From Flagellimonas amoyensis (lineage in GTDB: Bacteria > Bacteroidota > Bacteroidia > Flavobacteriales > Flavobacteriaceae): a DNA stretch of 64,000 nt. A program made the translations under genes and the position numbers. The notes below the pieces were generated by a model. That model had not been told where the DNA came from and searched no databases. It worked only from the letters and a program-made list of their open reading frames with translations. Of the stretch, positions 34,748-43,686 are shown one piece after another; the first letter of the stretch is position 1, and each line of letters begins with the position of its first letter. Where the stretch lies: the NCBI RefSeq assembly GCF_003058265.1, contig NZ_QBUK01000003.1:124001-188000 (forward strand), written 5' to 3'.

Positions 34748-37293
34748 GCAAGATGGAAATGAAAAAAGCAGACCTGTCATGGCTCATGCGGATGGCTTGG
34801 CGCGATGGGAAATCGAGTTATGGCAAATTGATCCTCTTCATTTTTTCGATTGCTTTGGGTGTGACCGCCGTGGTGAGCATCTACGCTTTTAGCGAGACCC
34901 TTCGGGACAGCATTGCCCAACAATCCAAATCCTTGGTCGGAGCAGATTATGTTATCGAAAGTGATAAGCCGGTAAATGAAAAAGTGCAGGGCATCATCGA
35001 TTCGTTGGGCGGTGCCGGGGCCAGGGAAATCAGTTTTCTGTCCATGGCCGCCTTTCCGGGAAATACGGGGACAAAATTGGTGGAAGTCAGGGGACTGGAG
35101 GGCGATTTTCCGTTCTATGGCGAATTGGAGACCGAACCTGCATCCGCTGCAAAAAAATACAAGAGTGGGCAGGCACTTGTGGATGCCACCACCATGCTGC
35201 AACTGGACCTCAAAGAAGGGGACAGTATAAAATTGGGAGAGGTGACCCTGCCCATCGGTGGGATCTTGAACTCGGTTCCGGGCAACACCTCCGTCTTTGG
35301 GGCCATAGCACCGCCCGTGATTATTCCTTTGGAATACATTGATGCGACCGGGCTTGTCCAAACCGGGAGCAGGATAGACTACAAATACTACTTCGAGGCC
35401 GCACAGGACCAGGATATGTTCCTGCTCGAAGAGACCCTGGAACCCGTTTTGGAGTCCGAGGAAGCCGACTTGGACACCCATGCCTCGGAGGGTCGACGGA
35501 TGGGCCGACGGTACGACAATTTTGGGAAATTTTTGAACCTGGTAGGGTTCATCGCCCTGTTGCTGGGCTGTGTCGGCATTGCAAGCGGCATGAACATCTA
35601 TATTAAGGAAAAGCTAAAATCCATTGCCATTTTGAAATGCCTTGGGGCCACCAAACGGCAGACTTTTTTCATCTTTTTTATCCAGGTAGGGACCATGGGA
35701 TTGATCGGAGGGGCCATCGGAACAGTGTTGGCCTATTTCATACAGCAACTTTTCCCCATCGTGGCCGATGGCATGCTGCCTTTGGACATTGAAGTGGGCA
35801 TGTCGCCCCAAAGTGTGCTTTTGGGACTTTCCTTGGGGCTTACCATGTCCATTCTCTTTGCGCTCTACCCGTTGATGCGCACCCTCTACGTTTCCCCCTT
35901 GCAGACCCTTCGTGTGGTGGACGAAAGCGGGGCAAGGTCCAGAAAAGCATCATGGGGCGTCGGTTTGGGCATTGTTCTTTTTGTGTTCTGTTTTTCCTGG
36001 TGGCTGCTGGGGGACATTTTCCATTCCCTTTCATTTGTGGGTGGATTGGCCCTCGTTTTCTTGGTCCTCACGGGAATGACCTATGGGATGATGAAGCTTA
36101 TCCGAAGGTTTTTTCCGGTGGGATGGGGATTTATGGCCCGTCAGAGCCTGCGCAATCTGTTGGGGCCACAAAATCAGACCCTCACTTTGGTATTGACCAT
36201 TGGTATAGGCACATTTTTGATGAGCACCCTCTATTTTACAAAAGATATGCTCTTGGCAAAAGCGTCCATTGAGGACAAGGCCAATAGTGCGAACATGATC
36301 CTGATGGATGTGCAACGCGAACAGATGGATGCCGTATCGGGCACCATTCAGAAACAGGAGTTGCCCGTGATCGACCGGATTCCCATCGTCACCATGCGGG
36401 TAGAATCCCTGAAAGGGGTCAGCGTGGACGAAATCAGAAAGGACTCCACCTCCCAAGTGAGCGGGTGGATACTGAGCCATGAGTTCAGGGTCACCTATCG
36501 CGACTCCATCATCGGTTCTGAAAACCTGTTGGAAGGCGAATGGTTTTCCACCGTTCCCGAAACCGGGGCCGTACCCATTTCCGTGAGCGCCGATTTTTCG
36601 GAACGGGCCGGAGTGGGTATTGGTGATGGGGTCACCTTCAACGTGCAGGGAAGGATAATGGACACCCAGGTGAAGAGTATCCGAGAGGTGGATTGGACGC
36701 GTTTGCAGCCCAATTTTTCCATCGTTTTCCCAAAGGGCATATTGGAAAATGCACCACAGTTCGGTGTCATTACCACCAGGGTCCCCAATGAAATGGTCTC
36801 GGCCACTTTGCAACAGCAATTGGTGCAAGAATTTCCGAATGTATCCATATTGGACCTCAAACGCATCCTTACCCTTATTGAGGACATCTTGAACAAAATG
36901 GGATGGGTCATCAATTTCATGTCGTTCTTCAGCATTTTTGTGGGGGTCATCGTGCTTTTGGGAGCCATTTATAACAGCAAGCACTTACGCGTTCGGCAGA
37001 GTGCGCTGTTGAAGACCTTGGGAGCAAAAAGTGCGCAGATCTTGCGGATGTTTGCCTTCGAATATGCCTTTTTGGGGATTTTGGGAGCGGCTTCCGGGGT
37101 ACTTTTGTCCCTGTTGGGCAGCCTTGCACTGTCCTGGCTTTTGTTCAACACCACTTTTGTGCCGTCTTGGGTGCCCTTTGTGGTGATTTTTCCAAGCATT
37201 GTACTCTTGGTATTGGTGTTGGGCGTGAGCAATAGTTTTGGGGTGATCCGTAGTACCCCGCTCGAAGTTTTGCGCAAGGGCGATAATGGATAA
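34744..37293 (+). CDS. ABC transporter permease with two FtsX domains, YbbP-like
   Basis: An 849-residue permease with eight or more transmembrane helices. An N-terminal helix and large periplasmic domain (about 50-260) are followed by three helices (FLNLVGFIALLLGCVGIAS onward), two further helices, a second periplasmic domain (about 490-690) and a second FtsX unit (MSFFSIFVGVIVLLGAIYNS onward). This doubled FtsX layout is typical of YbbP. With the ATPase and the esterase it forms an envelope lipid or hydrophobe export unit. The cargo is not known. Confidence 0.94.
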   Translation: MSKMEMKKADLSWLMRMAWRDGKSSYGKLILFIFSIALGVTAVVSIYAFSETLRDSIAQQSKSLVGADYVIESDKPVNEKVQGIIDSLGGAGAREISFLSMAAFPGNTGTKLVEVRGLEGDFPFYGELETEPASAAKKYKSGQALVDATTMLQLDLKEGDSIKLGEVTLPIGGILNSVPGNTSVFGAIAPPVIIPLEYIDATGLVQTGSRIDYKYYFEAAQDQDMFLLEETLEPVLESEEADLDTHASEGRRMGRRYDNFGKFLNLVGFIALLLGCVGIASGMNIYIKEKLKSIAILKCLGATKRQTFFIFFIQVGTMGLIGGAIGTVLAYFIQQLFPIVADGMLPLDIEVGMSPQSVLLGLSLGLTMSILFALYPLMRTLYVSPLQTLRVVDESGARSRKASWGVGLGIVLFVFCFSWWLLGDIFHSLSFVGGLALVFLVLTGMTYGMMKLIRRFFPVGWGFMARQSLRNLLGPQNQTLTLVLTIGIGTFLMSTLYFTKDMLLAKASIEDKANSANMILMDVQREQMDAVSGTIQKQELPVIDRIPIVTMRVESLKGVSVDEIRKDSTSQVSGWILSHEFRVTYRDSIIGSENLLEGEWFSTVPETGAVPISVSADFSERAGVGIGDGVTFNVQGRIMDTQVKSIREVDWTRLQPNFSIVFPKGILENAPQFGVITTRVPNEMVSATLQQQLVQEFPNVSILDLKRILTLIEDILNKMGWVINFMSFFSIFVGVIVLLGAIYNSKHLRVRQSALLKTLGAKSAQILRMFAFEYAFLGILGAASGVLLSLLGSLALSWLLFNTTFVPSWVPFVVIFPSIVLLVLVLGVSNSFGVIRSTPLEVLRKGDNG

Positions 37294-37336
37294 TGGATAA
37301 TGTATTTGTAACGGATGGAACAGGTATTGTGATAGG

Positions 37337-37363
37337 TTGTTGGGCCATTGTCGTGTAACTTTG
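37337..37363 (+). promoter_or_regulatory. Candidate promoter TTG / TAACTTTG
   Basis: TAACTTTG (37356-37363) matches TAnnTTTG, with TTG at 37337-37339, 16 bp upstream. It precedes the palindromic element and the TonB receptor, leaving a long leader of about 230 nt. Confidence 0.4.
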
Positions 37364-37417
37364 TAGAGGAATAATCACTAGATATGAGAAAACTTGCAGA
37401 GCAATTTGACTGAAATT

Positions 37418-37532
37418 TGTCAATTCGAGTGATTTTTTGAGTGGTAACGAAAAAAAGTGTATCGAGAATCAAATTTCATTGATAAGATCTGGTTCTCGAT
37501 ACTTTTTCCTTTGGAAAAAACTCGAACTGACA
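37418..37532. repeat. 115-bp nested palindromic element, REPIN-like
   Basis: Outer arms TGTCAATTCGAGT and ACTCGAACTGACA pair with one mismatch, extended by T6/A6 tracts. Inner arms GTATCGAGAA (37459-37468) and TTCTCGATAC (37493-37502) pair perfectly, and a T run follows the inner 3' arm. The 309-bp gap 37294-37602 holds this element and one promoter-like box but no gene. The inner hairpin could also terminate the YbbP transcript. Confidence 0.6.
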
Positions 37533-37602
37533 TCATCTTACCACTGAAATCTCCAATGAATTTAAAAGCAGAATTTGTTTTTGAAAATCAATAACCAACT
37601 AC

Positions 37603-39666
37603 ATGAAAATATCCCCCTTTTTGTGCTTTTTTCTTGCGGTTCCATGGTTTTTTTTCGCCCAAGACCAAAAAAAGGACTCGATTACCTCTTTGTCCGAAGT
37701 GGTCCTGATTGAGAATGGTATCGAGAAGAGAACCACGGGTATTACCCCATCCAGTACTTTGGTAACGGCTCAGATGGAACGCAACGGGCCATTGGACATT
37801 GCGGCCACCATCAACCAAATATCCGGGGTGTATCTACTGTCCGGTGCATTGAACACCAATCGCATCACCATTCGTGGGGTCGGTGCCCGAACGCCTTATG
37901 GTACGGATAAGTTGCGCCTGTACTTTAACAATATTCCCGTGACCAATGGGGCAGGGTTTTCGGTGATCGAGGCCTACGACCTGGAGAACATGGGGGCCAT
38001 TGAAGTGGTCAAAGGCCCGAAAGAGACCGCTCTGGGGACCAATCTTGGCGGGGCCATCATCCTGAATACCAAAGCCCCCGAAGCGGGCAGTACCTTTTTG
38101 GCGAATTCTGCCTCCATCGGTTCCTATGAAATGTTCAAGAACAATTTGGCCTTTAGGCATTCGGAGAACGATTTCAACATCAGTTTGGTGTACAACCATC
38201 TCGAGACCGAAGGCTATCGACAGAACAATGCTTTTGAAAGGGATGGTCTCCTGCTCACTTCTTCCCTTAAAATGGGAGATAGGGGCAAACTGGATCTGTT
38301 GTTCAATATGATCGATTATACGGCAGGGATTCCCAGTTCCCTGAACCAGACCAATTTTGAGCAAAACCCTACCATGGCAGATGCCAATTGGTTGGCGGCA
38401 AAGGGATATGAGGCCAACACCTATACATTGGCCGGGATTACATATTCGCACCGATTCAAAGGTTCGTTGCGGAACAGCACAAGCGTATTCCATACCTATC
38501 TGGACCACTACGAACCACGCCCCTTCAACATTCTGGATGAGATCACGAACGGATTTGGGCTGCGCTCCGTGTTCAGGGGAACTCTCCTTGGAGGAAACTT
38601 CACCTTGGGTGGGGAACTGTACAAGGACGAGTATAGTTGGGGCACTTTTGAAAATTTGTACGAAGAAAATGATGGGAATGGAAGCCTTTTGGGCAATAGA
38701 TTGAGCGATAACAAGGAGTTTAGGAGCCAATTCAATCTTTTTGGCACTTTTGAACTGGATTTGACCGAGGAATTTTCCGCCCAAGTGGGGATGAACCTCA
38801 ATAAGACCACTTATGATTTCAGGGACGTGTTCAATGCAGGGGAAGGGAACAGGTCGGCAAGGCGCAGTTTCAGTCCCATACTTTCCCCGAGCCTGAAGCT
38901 TCGCTACCAATTGCAGGAAGGACAACTGTTTGCCAGTGTGGCCCGTGGGTTTTCCAATCCTGGTTTGGAGGAGACTTTGACGCCTGAAGGGGTCGTCAAT
39001 CCTGATATTTCCCAAGAGAAGGGGGTAAGCTACGAACTGGGAGGGGAATTTTGGTTGTTGGACCAGTCCTTGCAGGTGAATGCCACGGTCTATTTGATGC
39101 ATATCAAGGACCTATTGGTGGCCCAACGGGTGGGAGAGGACCAATATATTGGTCGGAATGCAGGAAAAACGAGACATAGAGGGTTGGAACTCGAAGCCAA
39201 ATATTCCGTGCCGCTTTCTGCCATGTTCACCCTATCGCCATTTATGGCCTACACCTTGAACGACCATAGTTTTGTGGATTTTGTGGATGGGGACAACGAT
39301 TACAGTGGCAATCCATTGACCGGTGTGCCCAAGCAGCGAATAAGTTCAGGCTTGAATATTGCCTATGGCAAGGATGTGGTGTTGGGGATTTCCCATCAAT
39401 ATGTGGACGATATCCCGCTGACGGATGCCAACACCCAGAGCAGTGATGCCTATTCGGTGATCCATATGTCGGCCAAATATGCCATTCAGGTGACCGACCA
39501 TTTCAAACTCAGGTTGAATGTAGGGATCAATAATGTTTTTGACACCAACTATGCGGGATCGGTATTGATCAATGCCGTGGGCTTTGGTGGCAATCAACCC
39601 CGTTATTTCTATCCGGCCAATGGAAGAAATTACTATGGAGGGCTTGGACTTACCTATTTGTTCTGA
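37603..39666 (+). CDS. TonB-dependent outer-membrane receptor
   Basis: 687 residues with a signal peptide (ending FFAQ), then directly a TonB-box-like SLSEVVLIENG and a plug domain (IAATINQISGVYLLSG, ITIRGVGARTPYG, EVVKGPKETALGTNLGGAIIL) and a 22-strand barrel with the C-terminal FxxNxGxxYxF-like ending YYGGLGLTYLF. It has no CarboxypepD_reg or STN domain, so it is a simple receptor of the siderophore/vitamin/metal type and not a SusC. No SusD partner is present. The cargo is unknown. Confidence 0.94.
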   Translation: MKISPFLCFFLAVPWFFFAQDQKKDSITSLSEVVLIENGIEKRTTGITPSSTLVTAQMERNGPLDIAATINQISGVYLLSGALNTNRITIRGVGARTPYGTDKLRLYFNNIPVTNGAGFSVIEAYDLENMGAIEVVKGPKETALGTNLGGAIILNTKAPEAGSTFLANSASIGSYEMFKNNLAFRHSENDFNISLVYNHLETEGYRQNNAFERDGLLLTSSLKMGDRGKLDLLFNMIDYTAGIPSSLNQTNFEQNPTMADANWLAAKGYEANTYTLAGITYSHRFKGSLRNSTSVFHTYLDHYEPRPFNILDEITNGFGLRSVFRGTLLGGNFTLGGELYKDEYSWGTFENLYEENDGNGSLLGNRLSDNKEFRSQFNLFGTFELDLTEEFSAQVGMNLNKTTYDFRDVFNAGEGNRSARRSFSPILSPSLKLRYQLQEGQLFASVARGFSNPGLEETLTPEGVVNPDISQEKGVSYELGGEFWLLDQSLQVNATVYLMHIKDLLVAQRVGEDQYIGRNAGKTRHRGLELEAKYSVPLSAMFTLSPFMAYTLNDHSFVDFVDGDNDYSGNPLTGVPKQRISSGLNIAYGKDVVLGISHQYVDDIPLTDANTQSSDAYSVIHMSAKYAIQVTDHFKLRLNVGINNVFDTNYAGSVLINAVGFGGNQPRYFYPANGRNYYGGLGLTYLF

Positions 39667-39676
39667 AAGAAGATGC

Positions 39677-40447
39677 CTAGGCCTTTTTGTCATATAGGGA
39701 ATACCTTCGCTGGAAAGATGACCTTCTCCTTTGCACGAACCTTGTGACCTGCAATTTGGAATAATCATACAGCAAGACGACTCCCAGAACCAGGCCTATG
39801 ACGATAAAAGTGGCGTTTCCGACCCTGTAGTAGAGCAATCCGGAAACGATTCCCCCGCCCATGTAGGAAAACATGATGCCCAAGAGTAGTTGTGTTTTTT
39901 GGATCAGTTTTTTGTCGTTCCTGAATTCTTTTTTGGTGAACATGGAGAACACCACCCCAAGGTCGGTGGTCAGTCCGGTAAGGTGGGTTGTCTTCACCTT
40001 GGAGTTGGATATGCTGGCGGTCAACCCATTTTGAAGGCCCATGGCAAACAATAGGGCAGCCACCAAAAACTCGGTCTCCTTGAGGCTCTCGGTATAGAAA
40101 TATTGCAGGTAGATCCCAACGAACATCAAACAGGCCATTTCGAGGAACACGGGAATGGCATGGGCCATGTAGCGTCCTGTGGGCGTGTTGTTGTGGATGA
40201 TGAGACAGTTGGAGGTAAAGTTGCCCGCAAAGAAGAGGAATATCCAAATGAGTACAATGGCACCTTGGTACCAGTTGCCTTTGGCAATTTCTTGGGCCAA
40301 TATGGCATAGTGTCCCGTTACATTACTGGTAAAGGCAAAGAAAACGATCACGGAGATGACGTTAACCATACCTGCCGAAAATGCGGTCAGGGCACCAAGC
40401 TTTAGGTTATCTGAAAAACTTCTATAATTGCTATATTTTCTGAGCAT
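39677..40447 (-). CDS. DUF1275 (YoaK-like) membrane protein
   Basis: A 256-residue protein with about six transmembrane helices. Matches to YoaK/DUF1275 are the N-terminal LGALTAFSAGMVNVIS, SNVTGHYAILAQEIA, MGLQNGLTASISNSKVKTTHLTG and DLGVVFSM. The function is unknown. The C terminus is strongly basic. Its 5' end overlaps the lipocalin-like gene by 17 bp, which indicates co-transcription. Confidence 0.93.
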   Translation of the reverse strand: MLRKYSNYRSFSDNLKLGALTAFSAGMVNVISVIVFFAFTSNVTGHYAILAQEIAKGNWYQGAIVLIWIFLFFAGNFTSNCLIIHNNTPTGRYMAHAIPVFLEMACLMFVGIYLQYFYTESLKETEFLVAALLFAMGLQNGLTASISNSKVKTTHLTGLTTDLGVVFSMFTKKEFRNDKKLIQKTQLLLGIMFSYMGGGIVSGLLYYRVGNATFIVIGLVLGVVLLYDYSKLQVTRFVQRRRSSFQRRYSLYDKKA

Positions 40448-40907
40448 ATTGTTTTTTTGGTATTCTTTTGAAGGTCATTTTTACAATGCCACGGACCTGT
40501 AGATCGGAATTGAACTGGACCACCAGCTCATCCTCAGTGACCTCCACTACTTGATAGTCCTCGACGATATTGTTCTTATGGTGCAGTTCCAAAATGTGGC
40601 CGCGCCCCTTGATGTTCCATTTCAGGTTTTCCTTGATTTCGTTCTCGTCCAAAAAGGAGAGGGTCCCATCAGGGTTGAAACGCCATGTTTCTGCCTCATG
40701 GATGATGATGTTCTTGCATATCTCCTGCTTTTGTAGCTTATCGATATCAAAACCCATCATATCACCATGGTCCAGTTTTTCATATTTCCAGGCGACTTCT
40801 TCCCATTCGCCCAATATCAAGGATTCAGGGCTTTCCTGATCCAACAGAAGCCAGCCGCTCGCGACGATCAAAAGGGCGAAAAAAAGATATATGGGACCTA
40901 ATCTCAT
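40431..40907 (-). CDS. Lipocalin-like membrane-anchored protein
   Basis: 158 residues with an N-terminal hydrophobic segment (IYLFFALLIVASGWLLL) and no lipobox Cys, so it is probably a membrane anchor or signal. The rest has the pattern of a small lipocalin-like barrel: LILGEWEEVAWKYEK, then alternating strands including WRFNPDGTLSF and VEVTEDELVVQF. Bacteroidota hold many such proteins of unknown function. It lies between the stress protein and the DUF1275 gene on one strand. Confidence 0.75.
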   Translation of the reverse strand: MRLGPIYLFFALLIVASGWLLLDQESPESLILGEWEEVAWKYEKLDHGDMMGFDIDKLQKQEICKNIIIHEAETWRFNPDGTLSFLDENEIKENLKWNIKGRGHILELHHKNNIVEDYQVVEVTEDELVVQFNSDLQVRGIVKMTFKRIPKKQYAQKI

Positions 40908-40915
40908 ACGTGTTG

Positions 40916-41416
40916 TTATTTTAATCCTGAAAGGAATATATTGGCAAATTGTTTCTTGCCCACGGCTTCGGTCTGTTCTTGTTCTTCTTGATTGAAATAA
41001 AAGCAGGGGGTCCCACTTTTGGAAAACAAGGACAGGGTATTGAAGCCTTTGGCATTTTTAAAGTTGAGCACACCTTCCTCTGGCACAAAGATTTCAGTGA
41101 TCTGTGTGGCATCCACAAAGTTTCTGAAGTATGCCGGACTGTTGGAGGTGATGACCTCTACATATAATGAATGGATCTTTGAGGGATACTTGTTCTTCAG
41201 AACGGTACAGGCTTCTACAAACTCCTCGGATTGTAGCTCCTTCACCAATTTGGATTTGGAAAAGAACAGCAGGTCAGTAATGGAATTGGAAAGTATGGTG
41301 CCATGTAGGAGTACCACTTCCAAGGGTTGGTCGGCTGTTTCAACAATGGCTTTGCGTACCAGTTCCAATGATTTTACCGAAAAATCGGTAGGGATGAGAA
41401 TCTTTTTTGTCTCCAT
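40916..41416 (-). CDS. Universal stress protein-like
   Basis: A 166-residue single UspA-like alpha/beta domain beginning KKILIPTDFSVKSLELVRKA, the usual first strand and helix. The ATP-binding G-2x-G-9x-G motif of classic UspA is not evident in the C-terminal half, so nucleotide binding is doubtful. It is the first gene of a - strand set with the lipocalin-like and DUF1275 genes. A stress or adhesion role cannot be told apart from the sequence. Confidence 0.75.
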   Translation of the reverse strand: METKKILIPTDFSVKSLELVRKAIVETADQPLEVVLLHGTILSNSITDLLFFSKSKLVKELQSEEFVEACTVLKNKYPSKIHSLYVEVITSNSPAYFRNFVDATQITEIFVPEEGVLNFKNAKGFNTLSLFSKSGTPCFYFNQEEQEQTEAVGKKQFANIFLSGLK

Positions 41417-41513
41417 GATTAAAGTTTTTCCAAAGGTACCGGCAGGGCCATTAGACCCATTTTAGAACCAGATTAGAAAAACCTTAGAATTCTTGGGAGA
41501 TATTAAAATGAGA

Positions 41514-42887
41514 TTAGAGTGGGCCGCTCCAAATGGGAATATTGATCTTCACGGAAGTTCCTTTGCCCTCCACGGAAGATACATAGATGTCCCCGTTGTG
41601 CATCTTGATGATGTTTTTGCTAAGGGGCAATCCAATGCCATACCCTGCATAATTGGAAGTGTTGGAGGCCCTGAAATAAGGGTCGTAGATATAGGGCATT
41701 TCCTTTTGGGGAATGCCGATGCCGGAATCCCGTATGATGATGACCACATGGGTGTCCGATGCCCCGAGGGCGATAAAGACGGTTTCCCCGTTGGAGTACT
41801 TGCATCCGTTGACCACAATATTGGTCAGTGCCAAATGGAGCAGGTAAAAATTGCCCTTCACTTTGAGTTTTTCATGGTCTTCGGGCAGCAGACTAAAATC
41901 CAGACTTATTTTGAACTTGGAATTCAGTTTTTGCACGGTTTCCTTGACATCCAGGATCAATTGATCGGTGCGCAGCCTCACCAGTTTCTGGGACTTGCCA
42001 TCAAAGCCTGTCTGCGCCAGCAAGAGGAGCGCTTTGGTCTTGAGTTCCAATTTTTCCGCTTCGGCAAGAATGTCGGCAAGGGATTTTTTGTATTGTTCAT
42101 GGTCCCTGTCCTTGGAAAGGGCATAGTCGGCTTCCCCGATAATATTGGTCAAAGGGGTGTTGAGTTCGTGTGAAGCATTGCTGACAAAATTCTTCTGGGT
42201 CTCAAAAGTGGTTTCCAGTCGGTTCAGCATATCGTTGAAAGTCAGGGCCAATTTTCGGATGGAATCCTTTGTCCTGGGAATGGCCAAGCGTAGGTGCAGA
42301 TTTTCCGAACTGATCTTGTCTACCTCCTTGATGATCTGTTGCACGGGGCGGATCAGGGTCCTGGTGATCAACATGGAGACCAGCACGATCAATAACAAAG
42401 CATAAAGCAGTGAGGTCACCAATAAATTCCGGAGGTAGACCATGTGGTGCGAATAGAAATAGTTGTCTGCCGACACCACGACGATGTATTCGCCTCCTTT
42501 TCGGGTCATATAGCGTATCCCCGAATAAAAAATGTTCCTTTCACGATAGCTTCCGGTCCCTTCGGTCAAAAGGGTCTGCACAAAAGAGTCCGGCAATCTT
42601 TTTTGGCCCTCTTCCACCACAATTTCCTTTCCTTGTATCGGGAAGATGTATTCTGTCTGGTTGGGAAGTTTCTCCAAATATTCCTGCCTCATTTCCTTGA
42701 TGATCATGGCACTGTTCGGATTGTCCAGTTGGATTTTGGCTGTAGTGGCTGCCCTGATTTCCAGTCGTTTGTAGAAATCGGCAAAGGAAAAATTGGAAAT
42801 GGAGTAATAGATGAAACCGCAGAAGAGCAGGGTATATAGAAAGAATACTGATATGAGCAGGTATATGATGCGGTAGTGTATCTTCAT
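41514..42887 (-). CDS. Sensor histidine kinase
   Basis: A 457-residue membrane kinase. TM1 is at about 9-30, a periplasmic sensor segment at 31-152, TM2 at about 153-175, then HAMP (about 175-228), HisKA with phospho-acceptor His240 in NASHELNTPLTN, and HATPase motifs (N-box NIVVNGCKYS, G1 DSGIGIP, G2 GYGIGLPLS). It partners the response regulator upstream through a 4-bp overlap. The signal is unknown. The sequence recalls the RprX/CusS-like kinases of Bacteroidota. Confidence 0.95.
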   Translation of the reverse strand: MKIHYRIIYLLISVFFLYTLLFCGFIYYSISNFSFADFYKRLEIRAATTAKIQLDNPNSAMIIKEMRQEYLEKLPNQTEYIFPIQGKEIVVEEGQKRLPDSFVQTLLTEGTGSYRERNIFYSGIRYMTRKGGEYIVVVSADNYFYSHHMVYLRNLLVTSLLYALLLIVLVSMLITRTLIRPVQQIIKEVDKISSENLHLRLAIPRTKDSIRKLALTFNDMLNRLETTFETQKNFVSNASHELNTPLTNIIGEADYALSKDRDHEQYKKSLADILAEAEKLELKTKALLLLAQTGFDGKSQKLVRLRTDQLILDVKETVQKLNSKFKISLDFSLLPEDHEKLKVKGNFYLLHLALTNIVVNGCKYSNGETVFIALGASDTHVVIIIRDSGIGIPQKEMPYIYDPYFRASNTSNYAGYGIGLPLSKNIIKMHNGDIYVSSVEGKGTSVKINIPIWSGPL

Positions 42888-43582
42888 TTGTTTTCCTTTA
42901 GGGCATACCCCATTCCCACCACGGTTTGGATGACACGTTCTTGCCCGTCCTTTTCGAGTTTCTTACGGATGTAGTTGACGTAGACATCCACCACGTTGGT
43001 CCCGATGTCAAAATTGATGCCCCATACTTCGTCCAACAGGTCTGTCCTGGAAAGTACCTTCTGGGGATTTTTCATGAACATCAACAGCAGACGGTATTCG
43101 GTTGAGGTAAAATTGATGACCTCGCCATTGCGCGTCACCATTTTTGTATAATCGTCCAAATGGATGTCCCCGAAGGAGTAGTGGTTTCCGTTTTTGTACC
43201 GGGAACTGTCCATTACATCGGCCCTACGGAGCAAGGTGCGCAAGCGGGCCTTGAGCTCTATCAGTTTGAAGGGTTTTGTGAGGTAATCGTCCGCACCATT
43301 GTCCAGACCCAAAACCACATTTTCCACACTGCCCAGTGCGGTCAGCATCAGAATGGGAAGTTCGTCATACCCCAACTCCCTGATTTTTTTACAGACGACC
43401 AATCCGTTTATGCCCGGCAAAAGAATATCCAAAATGACCAGACTGATCGGTGTTTTTTCCAAGGTTGCGATACCACTGTCCCCATCTTTTTTGTGGATCA
43501 AGGTGTATCCATCTTCTTCCAAGCCCTTTTTGATGATATCGGCCACACTTTGTTCATCTTCAATCAATAAAATAGTGCTCAT
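42884..43582 (-). CDS. OmpR-family response regulator
   Basis: 232 residues: a receiver domain with acidic pair Glu8-Asp9-Glu10, phospho-acceptor Asp52, Thr81 and Lys103 in TKPF, then an OmpR/PhoB winged helix (FTSTEYRLLLMFMKNPQKVLSR, VVDVYVNYIRKKLEK). It overlaps the kinase by 4 bp, so the two form a two-gene unit. The nearest candidate target by position is the stress-protein group downstream on the same strand, but this is only a guess. Confidence 0.96.
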   Translation of the reverse strand: MSTILLIEDEQSVADIIKKGLEEDGYTLIHKKDGDSGIATLEKTPISLVILDILLPGINGLVVCKKIRELGYDELPILMLTALGSVENVVLGLDNGADDYLTKPFKLIELKARLRTLLRRADVMDSSRYKNGNHYSFGDIHLDDYTKMVTRNGEVINFTSTEYRLLLMFMKNPQKVLSRTDLLDEVWGINFDIGTNVVDVYVNYIRKKLEKDGQERVIQTVVGMGYALKENK

Positions 43583-43686
43583 GGGTCAATCTATAAGCCG
43601 ACAAAGATAGTGCCCTCCCAAGTGAAAGAGGTTAAAATGGTATTAAAATCGAGGGTGGGACGGTATGTGGCAAGGCCCAAGATCCC

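Noticed and set aside
37294..37320. GGATAAT tandem repeat after ybbP
   Set aside because: Only about three imperfect 7-bp units; too short to set apart from chance and without placement near a promoter.
37834..39102. 422-residue frame antisense to the TonB receptor
   Set aside because: Long open frames opposite barrel genes are common in this codon usage; it has no recognisable fold and the receptor frame is certain.
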